64,000 bases of DNA, from contig JAPTYO010000001.1 in the NCBI GenBank assembly GCA_036873135.1, forward strand, positions 53,576,624-53,640,623, in the 5' to 3' direction. Every line of letters starts with the position of its first letter. Within the stretch, counting starts at the first letter, position 1. Below are positions 12,076-24,600 of this stretch, one piece after another. The notes beneath the pieces were generated by a model. It was given only the letters and a program-made list of their open reading frames with translations, had not been told where the DNA came from and made no database searches. The position numbers and the translations under genes are program-made. The DNA comes from Clarkia xantiana subsp. parviflora (taxonomy: Eukaryota > Streptophyta > Magnoliopsida > Myrtales > Onagraceae).

Positions 12076-13278
12076 TTTTCCTTCTCATGATGATTAGTCT
12101 CTCTCAATATTCCCATCAACTCAAATCAAATAATTAGGTTGAAGATTTTTTTATTTTTTATTTTTAAATTTTATTTTCTGAATTTCCCGCGTGTCTAGAT
12201 TCAGGAGTTATCATTATAGCTGAACGTGAGGGGAATAACATTTATACGTTACGATCATTTTATCGAATCGTGGAGATACTCTAAGCATTTCATTAGTTAT
12301 GTATCAACGTTATGTTAAAATAATAAGTCAATTTATAATAAATAAAGTGCGAATAATAAATATATTTTTGTTACTAGGACTCATATTTAGAATCTTTAAT
12401 TAAAGAATGAAGTGCTAACGCTTAGGATTGTTTATTAGGATTGTGATTATAATTTAGTAGGTCAATCAATTTTCCCTTAACTAACCTAAATAAAATCAAG
12501 CCTCTAATTTTACCCACTTTAAGTTTTCGAATTTTTAAATGTTAATCCTTCACATGATCAAATTCCATTTTCACTAGAAAAACCTCTGCATGGATAACGC
12601 TCCACACATGGAAAATTATTTAATTAACACGTTTTTTACATGTGTCTAATTTGTTGTCTTTAGTCTTTACTATTTAAAAGAATTTCTAAAATGGGGAAAA
12701 CAAATTGAGTTTAATATTTACGCTATAATTCAATCCCAAATTTTCATGGGTCTTATCAAATCTTTAAGGTTCATCCATCTAATCGTTTTTTTTTTAAACT
12801 TATTAAGTTAGTTAACACTTGAAATGTATTTACTGAATTGACCTAATTAAACATCAAGCTCACATAAAAATGAATATATGAAATATAAGGGTTTCTTTAA
12901 AAATATAATGCAAAGTGGTCTTATATTTTTGCAATATGGGGTTGGTGAGTCGTTATAGTTCTCAAATTTGAAGGAAAATGTAGATGTTAAATGGATATGA
13001 TTTAAGGTTTAAGTAAAGGCAAGGCACAATAACAAAGGTCAATAGAATAACAAATGATCCCTTCAGAAGTTGGTATCAAAGCCAACTAATACAAAGGCTA
13101 TAGCTTCCTTCAACTTCAAAACTAATCCAAAGACTTATGACACCTATTTTGAAATACATATATGTATAATAAGAGTTTATTCAAATTCTTTTTTACTTAT
13201 ATGTTCAAATTTAATATACATATTTTATTCCTATTAGTAGCAACTGAATGCAGAAATTCAAACCCTGACAACATTTAT

Positions 13279-13470
13279 TGGTCTTTTGATATCATATGTT
13301 TGCTCACTTTTGGCTTTTGGTATCACATGTTTGATTTTGCCTATTTTTGGTACCATACGTTTGCCAATATACTTTTGGTCTGACCGTTAGTTGACTGTTA
13401 AATAGTCACGTGAGTTGCACATGCCTAACCCCAAATTTTAATTTTGTTCAATTTAGTCCCAAATTTTTTT
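13279..13470. mobile_element. Solo arm of the CACGTG-carrying MITE family
   Basis: This stretch follows one arm of the MITE at 20233-20839 in the same order: a TTTTGGTAC(C/T) block, a GTTTG(A/C) block, ACCGTTAGTTG, GTCACGTGA, and AATTTTGTTCAATTTAGTCCC. No second arm is present, so it is a half element or a deletion product. Confidence 0.65.
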
Positions 13471-14893
13471 TCCTAGTAAGAAATTCACTATGAACCAATA
13501 TTTACAAACATCAGTTTGAATGAGCCTATATTAAAACATGTATAAAAGTGTGTAACCTTTTTTTATCAAATATAAACTGCACCAAATCAGGGACATATGT
13601 ACTCTTTATAAAGGGAGACATTTTGCCTCCCAATTTTTTTGTGGGTTACATGTATTTTAAAACTTTTTACCCAAATAGTAATTAACTTAAAAAAAAGCCC
13701 AAATACAAAAATTCGAAAAAAATTTATGTTTTTACAAAAATAGCACACGTCGTTGTACTCAACATATAAATAAAATAAATTATAGTATAAAATATGACGT
13801 TTGAACCCATTTAAAAAATATTGTCCTCAAATATACGATTTTTCTCAGCAGCGAACCCTATTTGAAAAATTCTGAACCTACCGCTACACCAAACAGGACA
13901 AAATTCGGATTGATTCGGGACAAGACCGGGGTTCGAGGCGTATTAACCGCGAGTAAACCGACTTGTGGTTGTATCGATGGCGACATTGTTTGTGGTTATG
14001 GAATTATATGTAGTATAAGGCTTATAAGCGCGTTGTACGTTCAATTTGCTTATCAATATAGAATATAAGGAGGATTGGATATAATTATATATATATATAT
14101 ATATGGAGACAAGGAAGAGCCTGCAGAAACTAGCAGCAAAATACAAACAACGAAAGTAGAGGAGAAGAAAGGGAAACATAAGAGAAGCTGCAAATGAGTC
14201 TAATATATATGACATTGATATGAATGAAACAAAAAAGAAAATTAAGTTTTGAGGAAGAAGCCTAGAAAGTAAGCCCACTATACAACAATAAAAGGTTGTA
14301 CACAACTGACACTATAAAAATAAATATATTAGGCCAGGATCATATTGCATCAGTATCTTTTTTAGATTTTGTTTTTCTACTGGAATTTAAAATCATATAT
14401 CCTCGCATTAAATCAGTTCGTAAAATGCTGGATATGAATATTTTTGTGTTCTCAAAGTTTGGGTAGAGTTGAAATTAAAGATCTCTGATGAATGAATAAA
14501 ACACTGAATTAATATACCAGTTACCACATGCTTTTTACTACTCTTTTCTTTCACTAAGTGCATTCACACGGGGTATACTTAGTGTCAGATCTTAAAATAA
14601 TTTATGCTTGCATTGGGTCAGCATATAAGTTGTAAAGTCCTGAACATGAATACTATTATATTATTAAAATTCAAATAGTGTTTAAACACGAGACATCTAA
14701 TTAATGGTAAAACGATGAATCGATATATCATATTATACGAGTTTTTTTTAGTAATCTCTTCTTTCTAACCACACACGAAAAAATATTTAAAAAATAAAGA
14801 TTCCAAGACAAGATTACTAATATATTTTCCTTACCTATGGGTATAGTCAAATATATGGTTGATATCTTCATAATTCATATATTTCATCTAAAT

Positions 14894-15561
14894 GTCAAGA
14901 TCGAGATCCTAACTCGGATCGATGGATGGTAGGATCAGATCGTTTGTAGGATTGGATTGGGGATCGTAAAATCTTACAAAATTTATAAATTATTTTACAA
15001 TTAAAAGAATATACTAAACTTTAGTGAATACTCATATAGTATCAAATTACCAAAATAGTATTGAAAGTCATTCTAAGCACTAAATTAAGTTCTAAGTTTC
15101 TAAATAAACATTCAAATTCAACGAACAAAATACTAAATAATATTAAGTTAGTTCAAAGTTCAAATTTATAACTAATAATAAGTATCTTTAACATCATCAT
15201 CTCTATTCAAGTCTTCTTATCAACTCCAAATTTATCACCATTTGTAATATTTGAAATTTCATCTAAATTCAAATTCAATCCACCTTAGTTCTTGTTTTGA
15301 CGAGGAAGAATTAAGAAGAACAGAATCTGACTTCTGCATTATATTTACCAATTAAACTTTATATTTATTCATCTATCATTGTACTTTATCGATTAGGCTA
15401 CATACACGTGCAAGTCAATGGGCTATTAGACTTAAAAATTGCAATTGGTGAGTAAATATTTAGAAAAAAAAAATCATTTTAGAATAGATCTTACTACGGA
15501 CGTTAGAATCGCGATCCTGAACGATCCTACAATCCAGCTCTAGATCATACTCCCATCTTGA
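14894..15561. mobile_element. Possible non-autonomous element with degenerate inverted ends
   Basis: The left side (TGTCAAGATCGAGATC, then GGATCG and GTAGGATTGGA) is mirrored at the right side (TCCTACAATCCAGC, then ATCATACTCCCATCTTGAC). The ends are clearly related in inverted orientation but diverged, and no target duplication was found. Confidence 0.4.
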
Positions 15562-16472
15562 CTGATAGAGATTTTAGGAGAAATTTGAATCGATTTTTCC
15601 TCCTAGGAGCTACCGATCATACACTTTTATAGTTTTTCTTTTCTTTCTAAAATTTCGTTACAATATTAAAAAAAAATTACACAATACTAATCATCGTTAT
15701 ATTTCTTCATAAATGTTTGCTAATGTACATGTTTAAATAAAATATCAAGTATTTCAGGTAAAGAAATGATGGAGACATAAATTTCGGTTGCAACAAGATT
15801 ACCATTGGTAGCATTTTGATTTTGGGAGAACATATGTTGGGCTTTTCTTTATACGTCCGTCCCATCCCATATTTAAAGACCATGTAATATGAATGGGCTC
15901 TAGGGTAGCCCATTTATACTAGAACTAGAACCATATCTATGTGGTATTATTGAAGCAAACATGTTACAGATGCTGGTTATTTAGTAATTAGAACAGAAAT
16001 CATCTATGGTGTTCAAATTCTTCGAGCGGGCACCTCAATATATCATATTGAAGCGATCCGAAAAGAACGATTAATGTCAACTTTTATCATTTTTACAGAA
16101 AAAAGCTCATCTAAACGATATTTATATAGTTTTCGGTGAGGAGTCCTAGTCAGGGGTACATAGGCGTATTCGCGTACTTGCTCTATACCTGGAATAATCT
16201 GTATTTGCATTGTAGTAAATACCCTCGACATACTTTCTCCATATCTATAATAATCCAGATTCGCATTGTGATCGAATTCGTTAATAGTAAAGTTCTGGTG
16301 ACCAATAAATTTTTCATTCGCAATACTTTGAATTAAAAACCTCTAATTAATTGACATAAATCATAACGCTGAACTACTACATCATCTTACTATAAAAAAA
16401 ACACCGCTAAGCTATATTTACATGGCATTTATCATCAATGAATAAACATAGGTTTTATACAATGCATACTAG

Positions 16473-19113
16473 CTATGCCGGGCTCGACCACGTTCTCTCG
16501 GTCGGGCTCGGGCTCGGCCATGATGAGTGAGTCGGGCTCGATGAAATTCCCTTCTTTTGAAGTACATTTATGTTGATAGCGGTGTAGACCATGATGACGA
16601 TCGAGACGATGACCGAAACGGTGGCTAAAGAAAGCATGAGGCAATGAGCCGCCGAGCCCTTCACCGCTTGAGCGTACTTGACCGAAGCAATGGCTAGCAC
16701 CGTCACCGGAAATGGGTACGCCCACCACGCTACGCTGAATTTTCTCATTGATTTCTTGAATAACTTTGGCCTCGACACCTTTAAAAAAAACATAAAAATA
16801 TGTTATTAGACTTAAAAGTAATATACGTAAATTAAAATGAGATCGAGTTTATTTAAATTACATTTCTTAATTGTTAGATCAGAAGGGAGAATGAATCGAA
16901 TTTATTTATCTGATTATGTGTATGTGTTAAATAGTATTTTGGTGTCATATGTTTGATCAAAATTGGCTTTTGATGCCACCGAATTAAGTAGTTCGATTTG
17001 GAAACTATTAAATTAAATTGAATAAAATAAAAGTTAGAATAATATTAGAGGAACAAAATAAAAAATATAGGACAAGTCGCGTAATTTACACGTGCCACTT
17101 AACAGACCAAATTAACGGAAAATTAATTTGGTCAAACATATGAAATAAAACGACAATTTAACCCTTATGTTATTGAAACAAAGACGCGTCATATGTTGCA
17201 TGGGAGATAAGAGCAACCAAAATTATGGATTTAGTCCTCTAAATTGGCATTGCCCCATATTTATTGTTATAATAATTTGGTTAGTGGAATTAATGTTTGA
17301 CTGAAAATTAAGTTTAATTAAGTACATTAACTACTCGTCGAAAATTCCGGCCAAGATTTTTAAGTTTAATTCAAATAAAATTAATTACCCAAATCAACTA
17401 CCTAATATTCAGGTAATTAATACAAATTTTAATTAGTAATAATTGCAACAATAAATTGCTGGCCAAATCTCTATCTACTAACCTATAATAATTGTAATTT
17501 TTTTTTCCAACATTCAGACTTGAGATTTATTTTTTCTTATATTTTTTTTTTAATTTATTTTAATACCAAAAATAGTATACGAGCTTCAAACTTATAATTG
17601 ATTTGAAAATTATACGATTAAAATTCTTTTCTAAGAAAACTTTAAATCATTTCAAACAATATCAAACGTTGGTGGAGTGCATTAGCTAGGACGATCTTTT
17701 CGGTATCTTCATATACAATACAAAATATGATTTTTCGGCTTTTAATTTTATCATATTTTAACTGTATATCATCTATTATTAATAATCATTAGGTGAATAT
17801 ATTTGTCAAAAAAATAAGATGAATATAGTTTTTTTTATATAAAATTTTAATATGTTCACTAAAGAATTCGGATATTTAAAAATTATAAGAAGAAGAAAAG
17901 AATTAAAGGATAAGACTAATAATTTTTTTTAATAAAGAGATCACAATTAAAATTCAGCCATCTTATGCAAAAATGTTGAATTTTCTCACGGTCGCAGTGT
18001 GGTTATATATATAATAAATAGTTTTAGCCTTTTAGGATAAAAGTAGTCAGAGAAAAGTGTATATTTTCTTTTTCAAAATTTTAAGTTTAGATGACTAAAT
18101 AATGTAGATTAACCATCATTAGTTTAAACTTCGTCCAAATTTTAATAAGTCTCCTAATTAGTGGCAATAAGAAGTGTTGAAATGTAATCAAAAGTGAATC
18201 CAAAGGACTGTTGCTTTACCAGTGACAAAAAGAGGAACATGGACAAGTAGAAGAGCATTTTCGACGAGTCGTCGAAGCTCCCGGAAACCGAATCCCAAGC
18301 CAAACTCGCCATACTCGGGGCGGCGATGAATAGGAAGAAAACCGGACGTAACGTAACCGGCAACCCTTTACTCCCCGACATTTGTTGATAAAGAGTGACG
18401 AAAATCACAAGATAGTGAGTAATGCCAAGAGCGAACATGAAAATCGAACACTCGGTCCACCCAGTTAGCGCTGCTGCCCTAGCCGCGACCAGGTTCCCGA
18501 TAACAGACAGCTGACTGCTAGGGTTTGCGACGTTCGATAAAAACCGCTTCCCTTTTGTAAACCACTGGCCATAAATCTTGACATCCAACACTAAAATGGG
18601 CACAATGAAGACCCACCATAGAACCCGGAATGCCGTGGCTGTCGGACCCAGAAAGGGCGACGACTGCAGAAGCAGAAGCCAGGAGATCGAAGGGGCGAAA
18701 AGGTAATTCACCCCGACGTGGTGTAAGAACTCGGTTTTGACCATTTCGAAGTGGAAGATGCACCGGAGGAGGTAGAGAATCGATAGGGTTGCGAGTATGA
18801 GCAGTGTAACACACCACAAAATCGTCAAAGAAGTGGACGGTAGGATCTTGAAGATCGATAGGAGATCATGGGACGAATCGTCGGTAATTATTGCCTCGCC
18901 GAGGACCTTCCATAGTAAGGCTTGGCTGCAAAGAGAGAGGCTTAGTCGGAAGTAGCCGGCGTGTAAGTTGGTGAGAATCGGGGTTAGGTTGTGTTTGATG
19001 AACCGGAAACTCGAAAGACCGGAAATATATGTGCTTCTATGAGCAAGAGATGGTGTTTTTTCTACAATGACAACCTCAATGTGTTGTGGTTCATGCAACA
19101 CTACTAGAGACAT
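16473..19113 (-). CDS. SLAH1/4-like: S-type anion channel, SLAC1 homologue (SLAH1/SLAH4 type)
   Basis: Two exons, 19113-18220 and 16778-16473, join in phase 0 (CTG|gtaaag ... ttaaag|GTG) to give 399 aa. The product is a slow anion channel of the SLAC1/TehA fold, moving chloride or nitrate across the plasma membrane. The hydrophobic segments fill the protein from about residue 40 to 370. Family landmarks include LHAGYFRLSLSLCSQALLWK near the N terminus, GVNYLFAPSISW in the middle, and FKKSMRKFSVAWWAYPFPVT in exon 2. The short N terminus (about 45 residues, without the long phosphorylated tail of SLAC1/SLAH3) and the length point to SLAH1/SLAH4. In Arabidopsis SLAH1 works with SLAH3 in root xylem chloride loading. 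A minus-strand TATA-like CTATATATA lies about 90 bp upstream. Confidence 0.92.
16924..17164. mobile_element. Small MULE-type MITE inside the SLAH intron
   Basis: The left end (GTGTTAAATAGTATTTTGGT) and right end (AAAACGACAATTTAACCC) are imperfect inverted repeats. The internal matched pair is CATATGTTTGA and TCAAACATATG. The flanks TTATGTGTAT and TTATGTTAT look like a 9-bp target duplication that has picked up an indel. It lies within the 1.44-kb SLAH intron (18219-16779). Confidence 0.55.
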
Positions 19114-19201
19114 GATATTTTGAAGAGATGAACGAGGAGATACAATATAACACTAAAATGTATGCATTTTAGGGTTTAGGGTTTAAGAATGAGGTTTTGG
19201 T

Positions 19202-19211
19202 GTATATATAG
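19202..19211 (-). promoter_or_regulatory. Probable TATA box of the SLAH gene
   Basis: Read on the minus strand this is CTATATATAC, about 90 bp before the start codon at 19113. Position and sequence suit a plant core promoter. Confidence 0.45.
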
Positions 19212-19213
19212 GT

Positions 19214-20223
19214 GGGAGGATGAGAAAGACAATTAAGATTTCAAAGTTGAAAGCACAAGTTATGGGATTTTGAGGCGGCTTGGTGATATTGGTAGCCTTT
19301 TTGGACTATATAATATATATATACACAGCAAATTCTCATTTCCTTTACTATATTCTTTTTTCTACAAGTGTCGTCCCACTAGAATGCATCATTTGTAGTA
19401 TGTTTACTCCTAACTTAGAATAATCATTCATATCAGGATCAGCCCATAAAGAGTATAATGATGATCATGAATATTTTTTCATTTTAGTTGGACGTTTCAA
19501 TCTAAAAACTTATTACGGGAATTCGCTACTAAATATATATGTGAATGTACAAAATATGAGTTGTTTTCAACTCTTTACAACTTGGTCTGTAGTGCGTGTT
19601 GGGACCCTATGTGTGAGCTCAAAAAGAAAAAGGACATAAGTCTCCTTCAGGTTTATACGTAGGGCTAATACCTAATTTAGTTCAATTATAGCTCATTATC
19701 AAAAAAAAAATTATTTTTTATTTTTTAAATTGGTCGTTTGAGCTTTCAATGTATAAGAAAAATAGCTACTTCTCTTATAATTTCCAATCAAGTGAACAGT
19801 AAATGAGTATGAAGTTGTTTGCGAACAGAAACGATTGCAGCGAAATTGTTTGATTAAAGGAAAACATTGTATATATATATATATACTATAAGTGAATTTG
19901 TGTAAATCCAATTGCTGGAATAATGTATTCTAGAGTAATCCGTAGAAACTTTATTATAATAAAGTTAATATAAAAATATAAAGGTGGAATGCGGCATATG
20001 CATGCCTTGTATCCCACTCCCACTATTCAAAAGGTAGATTAATGTTATTGGGTCGCACGGAACAAACGAGTAAGATTCTTTACCCAAAAAACGAGTAAGA
20101 TTCACATCCTTCGAATCTGAATCTCCTACAAGATCTGACTAAATGCAGTGGATTTACTCCAAAACTTACTAATAATTACACTACATACCCCTCTCTTCTC
20201 TATATCACATCTTCTCACAATGA
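19214..20223. other. Upstream region of SLAH, no gene seen
   Basis: Contains a copy of the dispersed repeat (about 19370-19540, with TTTGTAGTATGTTTACTCC) and short TA runs. No supported ORF. Confidence 0.6.
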
Positions 20224-20848
20224 TATAATAATGGGTTAAAGGTACTTTTCATACCACATGTTTGACCGAATGTGGCTTTTAGTACTGGATGTTTAGTTTT
20301 GTATACTTTTGGTACCAAACGTTTGAAAATTGTGGTTTTTGGTACATCCGTTGGTTGGCCGTTAGTTTTAGCCGTTAAATAACATGTGCAAGTCACGTGA
20401 TCGACTCTAAACTTTTAATTTTGTTCAATTTAGTCCCTCAAATATATTCATAACTTTTATTTTGTTTAATTTAGTCTTAAAGCTTCAAAATCGAATCCAA
20501 TTGGGACCTATCTCCAATTGGGTAAATTTGACCCAAATGGGGCTATGTCAATTGAATTCGATTAGTTTAATTGAGTCCGATTTTGAAGTGTTATGACTAA
20601 GTTAAACAAAATAAAAGTTAGGAATATATTTGAGGGACTAAACTGAACAAAATTAAAAGTTTAGAGTCGATCACGTGACTTGCACATGTCATTTAACGGC
20701 TTAAACAAACGGCCAACTAACGGATGTACCAAAATCCACATTTTTTCAAACGTTTGGTACCAAAAGTATACAAAACTAAACATCCAGTACTAAAAGCCAC
20801 ATTCGGTCAAACATGTGGTATGAAAAATACCTTTAACCCTATAATAAT
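20224..20848. mobile_element. MULE-type foldback MITE, perfect 9-bp target duplication
   Basis: The element is 20233-20839 (607 bp), flanked by TATAATAAT at 20224-20232 and 20840-20848. The ends are GGGTTAAAGGTA and TACCTTTAACCC. The arms are inverted copies over roughly 230 bp each and can form a long hairpin. Each arm holds the palindrome CACGTG (20394-20399 and 20672-20677) inside a conserved GTGCAAGTCACGTGATC context. It has no coding capacity. The long inverted repeats and 9-bp duplication indicate Mutator-type mobilisation. Confidence 0.9.
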
Positions 20849-21059
20849 TGCTACCCAATGTCAAGTAGCTATTCATTGATTACATGATTTGGATTTGTTG
20901 TTGCTTTTGAAAAAACACACATCATGTCCTTTTTTGTACGACTACCATAACGAATTGGGAAAAAGTTATGGCATCAAGACCACGTGGATTCCACTCTTAA
21001 TCTGTTCTATCAAATCCTATTCCTATGAGATCAAGGGTGAGCAAAAAGACCGCAAAAAC

Positions 21060-21330
21060 CCGAGTCTAGGACCGAAAAAACGGTCCTGGTTCGGTCCTAG
21101 GACCGAAATGAGGAGGATCGAACTTTCTGGTCCTAAACGGTCCTGGTTCGGTCCTAGGACCGAAATGAGGAGGATCGAACTTTCCGGTCCTAAACGGTCC
21201 TGGTGCGGTCTTCTTAAACCCGAGTCTTAGGACCGAAAAAAAGGTCCTGGTTCATTCCTAGGACCGAAATGAGGAGGATCGAACTTTTCGGTCCTAAACG
21301 GTCCTGGTGCGGTCTTCTTAGACCATGACT
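21060..21330. repeat. Tandem array rich in GGTCCTAGGACC palindromes
   Basis: A unit of about 57 bp, made of GGACCGAAATGAGGAGGATC, GAACTTT(C/T)CGG and TCCTAAACGGTCCTGGTTC, appears at 21100, 21157 and 21261, with a partial unit before and between. The junctions are palindromic (GGTCCTAGGACC). A short ORF crosses it but only translates the repeat. Confidence 0.75.
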
Positions 21331-21627
21331 GGTTTTTTATCACCCAACCATGAGCTTTTCCAATTGATATCACTACTATCCAAGTAAATGCCAAGCCATA
21401 ACCATAGTAATATTGAAATCCTTTTCCATATCAGCAAAGTTTCAATCTTTCTATTTTTATATATGAAACAACTACCTAGCTATGCTACCCAAAATTAGGC
21501 ATGTTTCCTTTTTTCATTTACTGGTAGTAGTAGTACTAATAGTGTAGCAGTAGACACTTGCAGCATCAGAATTTACGAGACCAAAACAGATTAAACCTCG
21601 AGCTAACCTATCATTCAGAACGAGCAA

Positions 21628-24600
21628 TTAGGTGGTGAATAGGAACCTCAGATCTGACTCGGTCAGTTTGCCTAGTGCTTCTGCCGAACCTCCAACAGTC
21701 CTGAAATTAGTAACCATTTCATCATTCAAATGAGGTCTTTTGGTCCATGATGTTTGACAACTTTTGGGTTTTGCAGATTTTTCCTAGTTTGGTCCGACCG
21801 TTACATTCCGTCCATTTTTTCCGTTAAGTGACATGTGCAAGTCACGTGATCCACCATAAACTTTCAATTTTGTTCAAATTTGGGGGAGTTGACACCCTAA
21901 ACATAGTTCAATTTGGACGAATTGAACTAGGTTTAATTGGTCAAATTTGGGGGAATTGACACCCTAAACATAGTTCAATTTGGGCAAATTGAACTAGGTT
22001 TAAATGGTCAAATTTGGGGGAATTGACACCCTAAACATAGTTTAATTTGGGCGAATTGAACTAGGTTTAATTGGTCAAATTTGGGGGAATTGACACCCTA
22101 AACCTAATTCAACGGGTCAAATTCCCCCAAATTTGAACAAAATTGAAAGTTTACGGTGGATCACGTGACTTGCACATGTCTCTTAACGGAAAAAATGGAT
22201 AGAATGTAACGGTCGGACCAAAGCTAGAAAAATCTGCAAACATATGATACCAAAACTACGCAAAAAAAAATAAAACATCATGGACCAAAATCCAAAAGTG
22301 GTCAAACATCATGGACAAAAGACCTGTTAAATAGGAAAGGAAAGGAAAGAAACGAACCCTTCAAAGACGAGTTCCTTCTTCTCCTGCAACTTTAGAATCC
22401 TCTCCTCAATTGTGTTCTCAATAACAAACCTAACAATCCTGATAGACCAGACAAAGGGCAGGGGCAGGACATGTCAGACAACCAACCCTTTAGATTGTAG
22501 ACTATTATTGATGTTCGGTTTACCTGATTGGTTTGTACTGTCCTATTCGGTGGATTCTGTCCTGTGCTTGCTTCTCCACTGCTGGATTCCACCATGGATC
22601 CATCACAAAAACCTGTCAAAGGTTTGAAGCAGCAAAAAAGCAACAGTTAAACAACAAAAAGCAAAAAAAATCAACTTTCTTGCCACAAAAAAGTACAACC
22701 ATTATGTGTCACTGTGTGTATCATATCAGTGTATTTTGTAACCGAGCTTTTGTGCGGGATTTGAAAAAGGATATAGAAAAAGACTCACATGAGATGCAAC
22801 TGTTAGATTAAGAGCGACACCTCCAGCCTTGAGGCTCACTAGGAATATCCTGCACTCAGGGTCCTCGGTGAACTTTTTGATTGAAGAGTCTCTTGCTGCT
22901 ATTGACATGTCTCCTGTCAGTTGAACACAACCAATTCCACACTGCATGCATAGAATATCTGTCTCAGTATTAACATCCTAATTTCATCCTAATTTCACAG
23001 TCCTGGGATAAGTAATTTGTTTTTTGTTTTTACCTGTTGCAGAGAGTAATTTATGAGATCCAGGAACGATGTGAATTGGCTGAAAACAATCCCTTTTGCA
23101 GAACCGTCCCTTTCTACCATGAACATTATTTCTTCCCTCTAGTCCCAATACCAAGAAAATTATTAAATCGACTGAAAAAGATTCGATAAAGAAGATAAAT
23201 TTTGACAAAGATGGCATACCAAAGCTTCTATTTTTGTGCTCGTCTGAAACTCTTCCAACCTTATCCTGTTCAGTATACTGGTAGATTTAAATCCCTTGAC
23301 CTTTGTGATTTTAGGCTTTTCTGGAGAAGATGATGATCTTGTACTAAAATCGACAGTTAGTGGCTGAGAACATATAGGGCAGGCGATTTCTCCCAGGGAA
23401 GGGGCAGAGAGATCCAAGCAACTCTTGCAAATCACATGTTCACAAGCAGTAACCTGAAATAAACTCAACAAAATTACTATTGGGCTTAGTATAGCTACAA
23501 GCCTACAAAGAAATAATGTTAGTAAGTAAAAATATAATTTTTTTGCAAAGAAACCTACAAATGTATCTTCAGAAGGGTGATCACAGACAGAACATATTTC
23601 TTCACTCTTATCAGTAGACAATTCTTCATTTCTCCGGGCAGCAGATGCAGAGTAAACCACAAGGTAAGGATGATCCACTGCCTGCAAATTCACAAAAAAT
23701 TGTGTAATTGAGTGTTAAAGCTTTGATATAAGCAGAGCAGAGCACATGAAGATAGACCATAGCATAGAACAAGAATAAAGGTGACAATAAACTTAGTTTA
23801 CAGTTTATCCTGCGAGCAAGTAAAATAAGTACCTGTCTCAAGCGAGTCAGGAGATCGAATATGTGAGCATAATTATTCATCACAGTTCCTGCCTCAACAT
23901 ATCTGCAGATATCAAGTGCTCTATAAATTATTTGCTGATACATAGGAAACAAATATCTACAATACCTGAAGAAGGCATCTAACAAGTACTATTTTAATTA
24001 GGAAAACAGAAGCAATTAAAAAGACCATTGCATGATGCACTGAGTTATTGCAGAGAACAATTAAAGCAAAATTAATATAGAATGAAGAGTGAAACTTCTT
24101 CAACTTCTGTAATCGACAGTGAAAATCTCAGCTTCCGAGAATCTGGATTTTGCATCATTAAACTTGAAATGAGATACAAGAGAGGCGAGAGGGATACTCA
24201 CGTAGTAAATTGTGCCTGGCTCTCATTGTACAAGGAGACATAGTAATCTGCTTCCCTAACATCCAGTGCATCACGCCTCAACATAACCTGCAAGACACAG
24301 CCAGAGATAAGATAGTGATCTGGGTGTTTGTTTTGGAGCCCCTCCCTCCACCCAACAACCCCACCCTCAGAATACTTACAATTCGTGGCGGAAGTGCCAG
24401 ATCAGCAGCTCTGCCCTTTTTAGTTCGTCTAAGCAATATGCTCCTTAACACTTTGTGTTTAAGCAGTATCATTGCACGCCGTCCCCCATCAAGATTCCCA
24501 CGTGATTGAATTGGATTAGCCACATTCTGGAATGATTAATCAAATTATTTTCAACATCAGCATGAGATAGTAACATTTTATGACAACATCGCAAGATTTA

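Larger units (their letters stand above)
12076..16472. other. AT-rich intergenic DNA between MAPKKK and SLAH genes
   Basis: No gene is supported. The stretch contains one arm of a MITE (13279-13470), an inverted-repeat element (about 14894-15561), a copy of the dispersed repeat at about 14555-14760 and a related fragment around 16190-16380. It is the 3' side of both neighbouring genes. Confidence 0.65.
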
